A DNA stretch of 6,217 nt from Lysobacterales bacterium (GTDB lineage Bacteria > Pseudomonadota > Gammaproteobacteria > Xanthomonadales > Xanthomonadaceae), in the NCBI GenBank assembly GCA_015655035.1, contig JAATFS010000420.1, positions 1 to 6,217 on the forward strand, given 5' to 3'. This document shows positions 5,887 through 6,217 of this stretch, one piece after another. Positions within the stretch are counted from its first letter, which is position 1, and each line of letters starts with the position of its first letter. Position numbers and translations under genes: made by a program. The notes under the pieces were generated by a model, which was not told the origin of the DNA, made no database searches, and saw nothing but the letters and a program-made list of their open reading frames with translations.

Positions 5887-6217
5887 CGCAGCAGCTGCTC
5901 GCGCAGCCGCATCGCTTCCAGTTCTTCCAGGCTATCCGCCTGCTGGAGCGCGTGTTCGTACGCCAGGGCGCCAAACCGGCGCAGGCAGTGCCGTTGCACG
6001 TGCGCTTCCACAATACGTTGTCGCTGGGGTTCCCGGCCACCGAGCTGGATGCTCATAGCGATGCCTATTCCCAGGCCGGCGACAAGCTGGAAAGCGAGGT
6101 TGCCTATGCCCATGCGCTGGGTACCGAAGGCCTGGGCGAGGTTCACCTGACGCCGCAGTTCATGGGTTTGCTGGGTGTTGCCGGGGCGCTGCCGCTGCAC
6201 TACACCGAGACCTTGCA
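5850..6217 (+). CDS. tssG: T6SS baseplate protein TssG (VasB/ImpH family), 3' end cut by the window
   Basis: TssG is the second wedge core protein of the T6SS baseplate and binds TssF and TssE. Only the first 122 codons are in the window; the usual family length is roughly 300-370, so this is truncation by the window edge and not a broken gene. Family marks are the N-terminal PHRFQFFQAIRLLER at 20-34, HVRFHNTLSLGFPATEL at 50-66, and LTPQFMGLLGVAGALPLHYTE at 100-120, which is the most recognisable TssG block. ATG 5850 lies inside the end of tssF in another frame, preceded by GGAGAGGA at 5833-5840 with a 9-base spacer. The 37-base overlap suggests coupled translation of the two wedge proteins. 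Confidence 0.95.
   Translation, partial: MPSAQRRIDPGVAQQLLAQPHRFQFFQAIRLLERVFVRQGAKPAQAVPLHVRFHNTLSLGFPATELDAHSDAYSQAGDKLESEVAYAHALGTEGLGEVHLTPQFMGLLGVAGALPLHYTETL

Overview
The window holds one contiguous, plus-strand stretch of a type VI secretion system (T6SS) structural cluster. GC-rich DNA, dense and often overlapping genes and gammaproteobacterium-like T6SS proteins suggest a gammaproteobacterium. A Xanthomonas- or Stenotrophomonas-like member of the Xanthomonadaceae is my best guess. This rests on general resemblance, because no database search was possible.

Layout from left to right: a 123-base leader with possible sigma-54-like elements; a TPR-containing lipoprotein (124-753); tssB (791-1291) and tssC (1293-2789), the two sheath subunits, separated by a single base; a 141-base gap with several small hairpins; hcp/tssD (2931-3428), the inner tube protein; a perfect 12-bp terminator-like hairpin immediately after hcp (3438-3466); tssE (3554-4051), tssF (4051-5886) and the first 122 codons of tssG (5850 to the window edge). 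tssE/tssF overlap by 1 base and tssF/tssG by 37 bases. All genes point the same way and no mobile element, tRNA, rRNA or CRISPR was seen.

The genes work together as follows. TssB and TssC co-assemble into the contractile sheath around a tube of Hcp hexamers. TssE, TssF and TssG form the baseplate wedge from which sheath and tube are built, with TssE linking wedge to sheath. The membrane complex (TssJLM), TssA, TssK, ClpV/TssH, VgrG and effectors are not in the window and would be expected in flanking DNA.

The core system is well known. The parts worth a second look are the non-TssJ lipoprotein at the head of the operon, the RNA hairpins on both sides of hcp, which could uncouple the output of this highly consumed subunit from the rest of the operon, and a weak possible sigma-54 promoter upstream.
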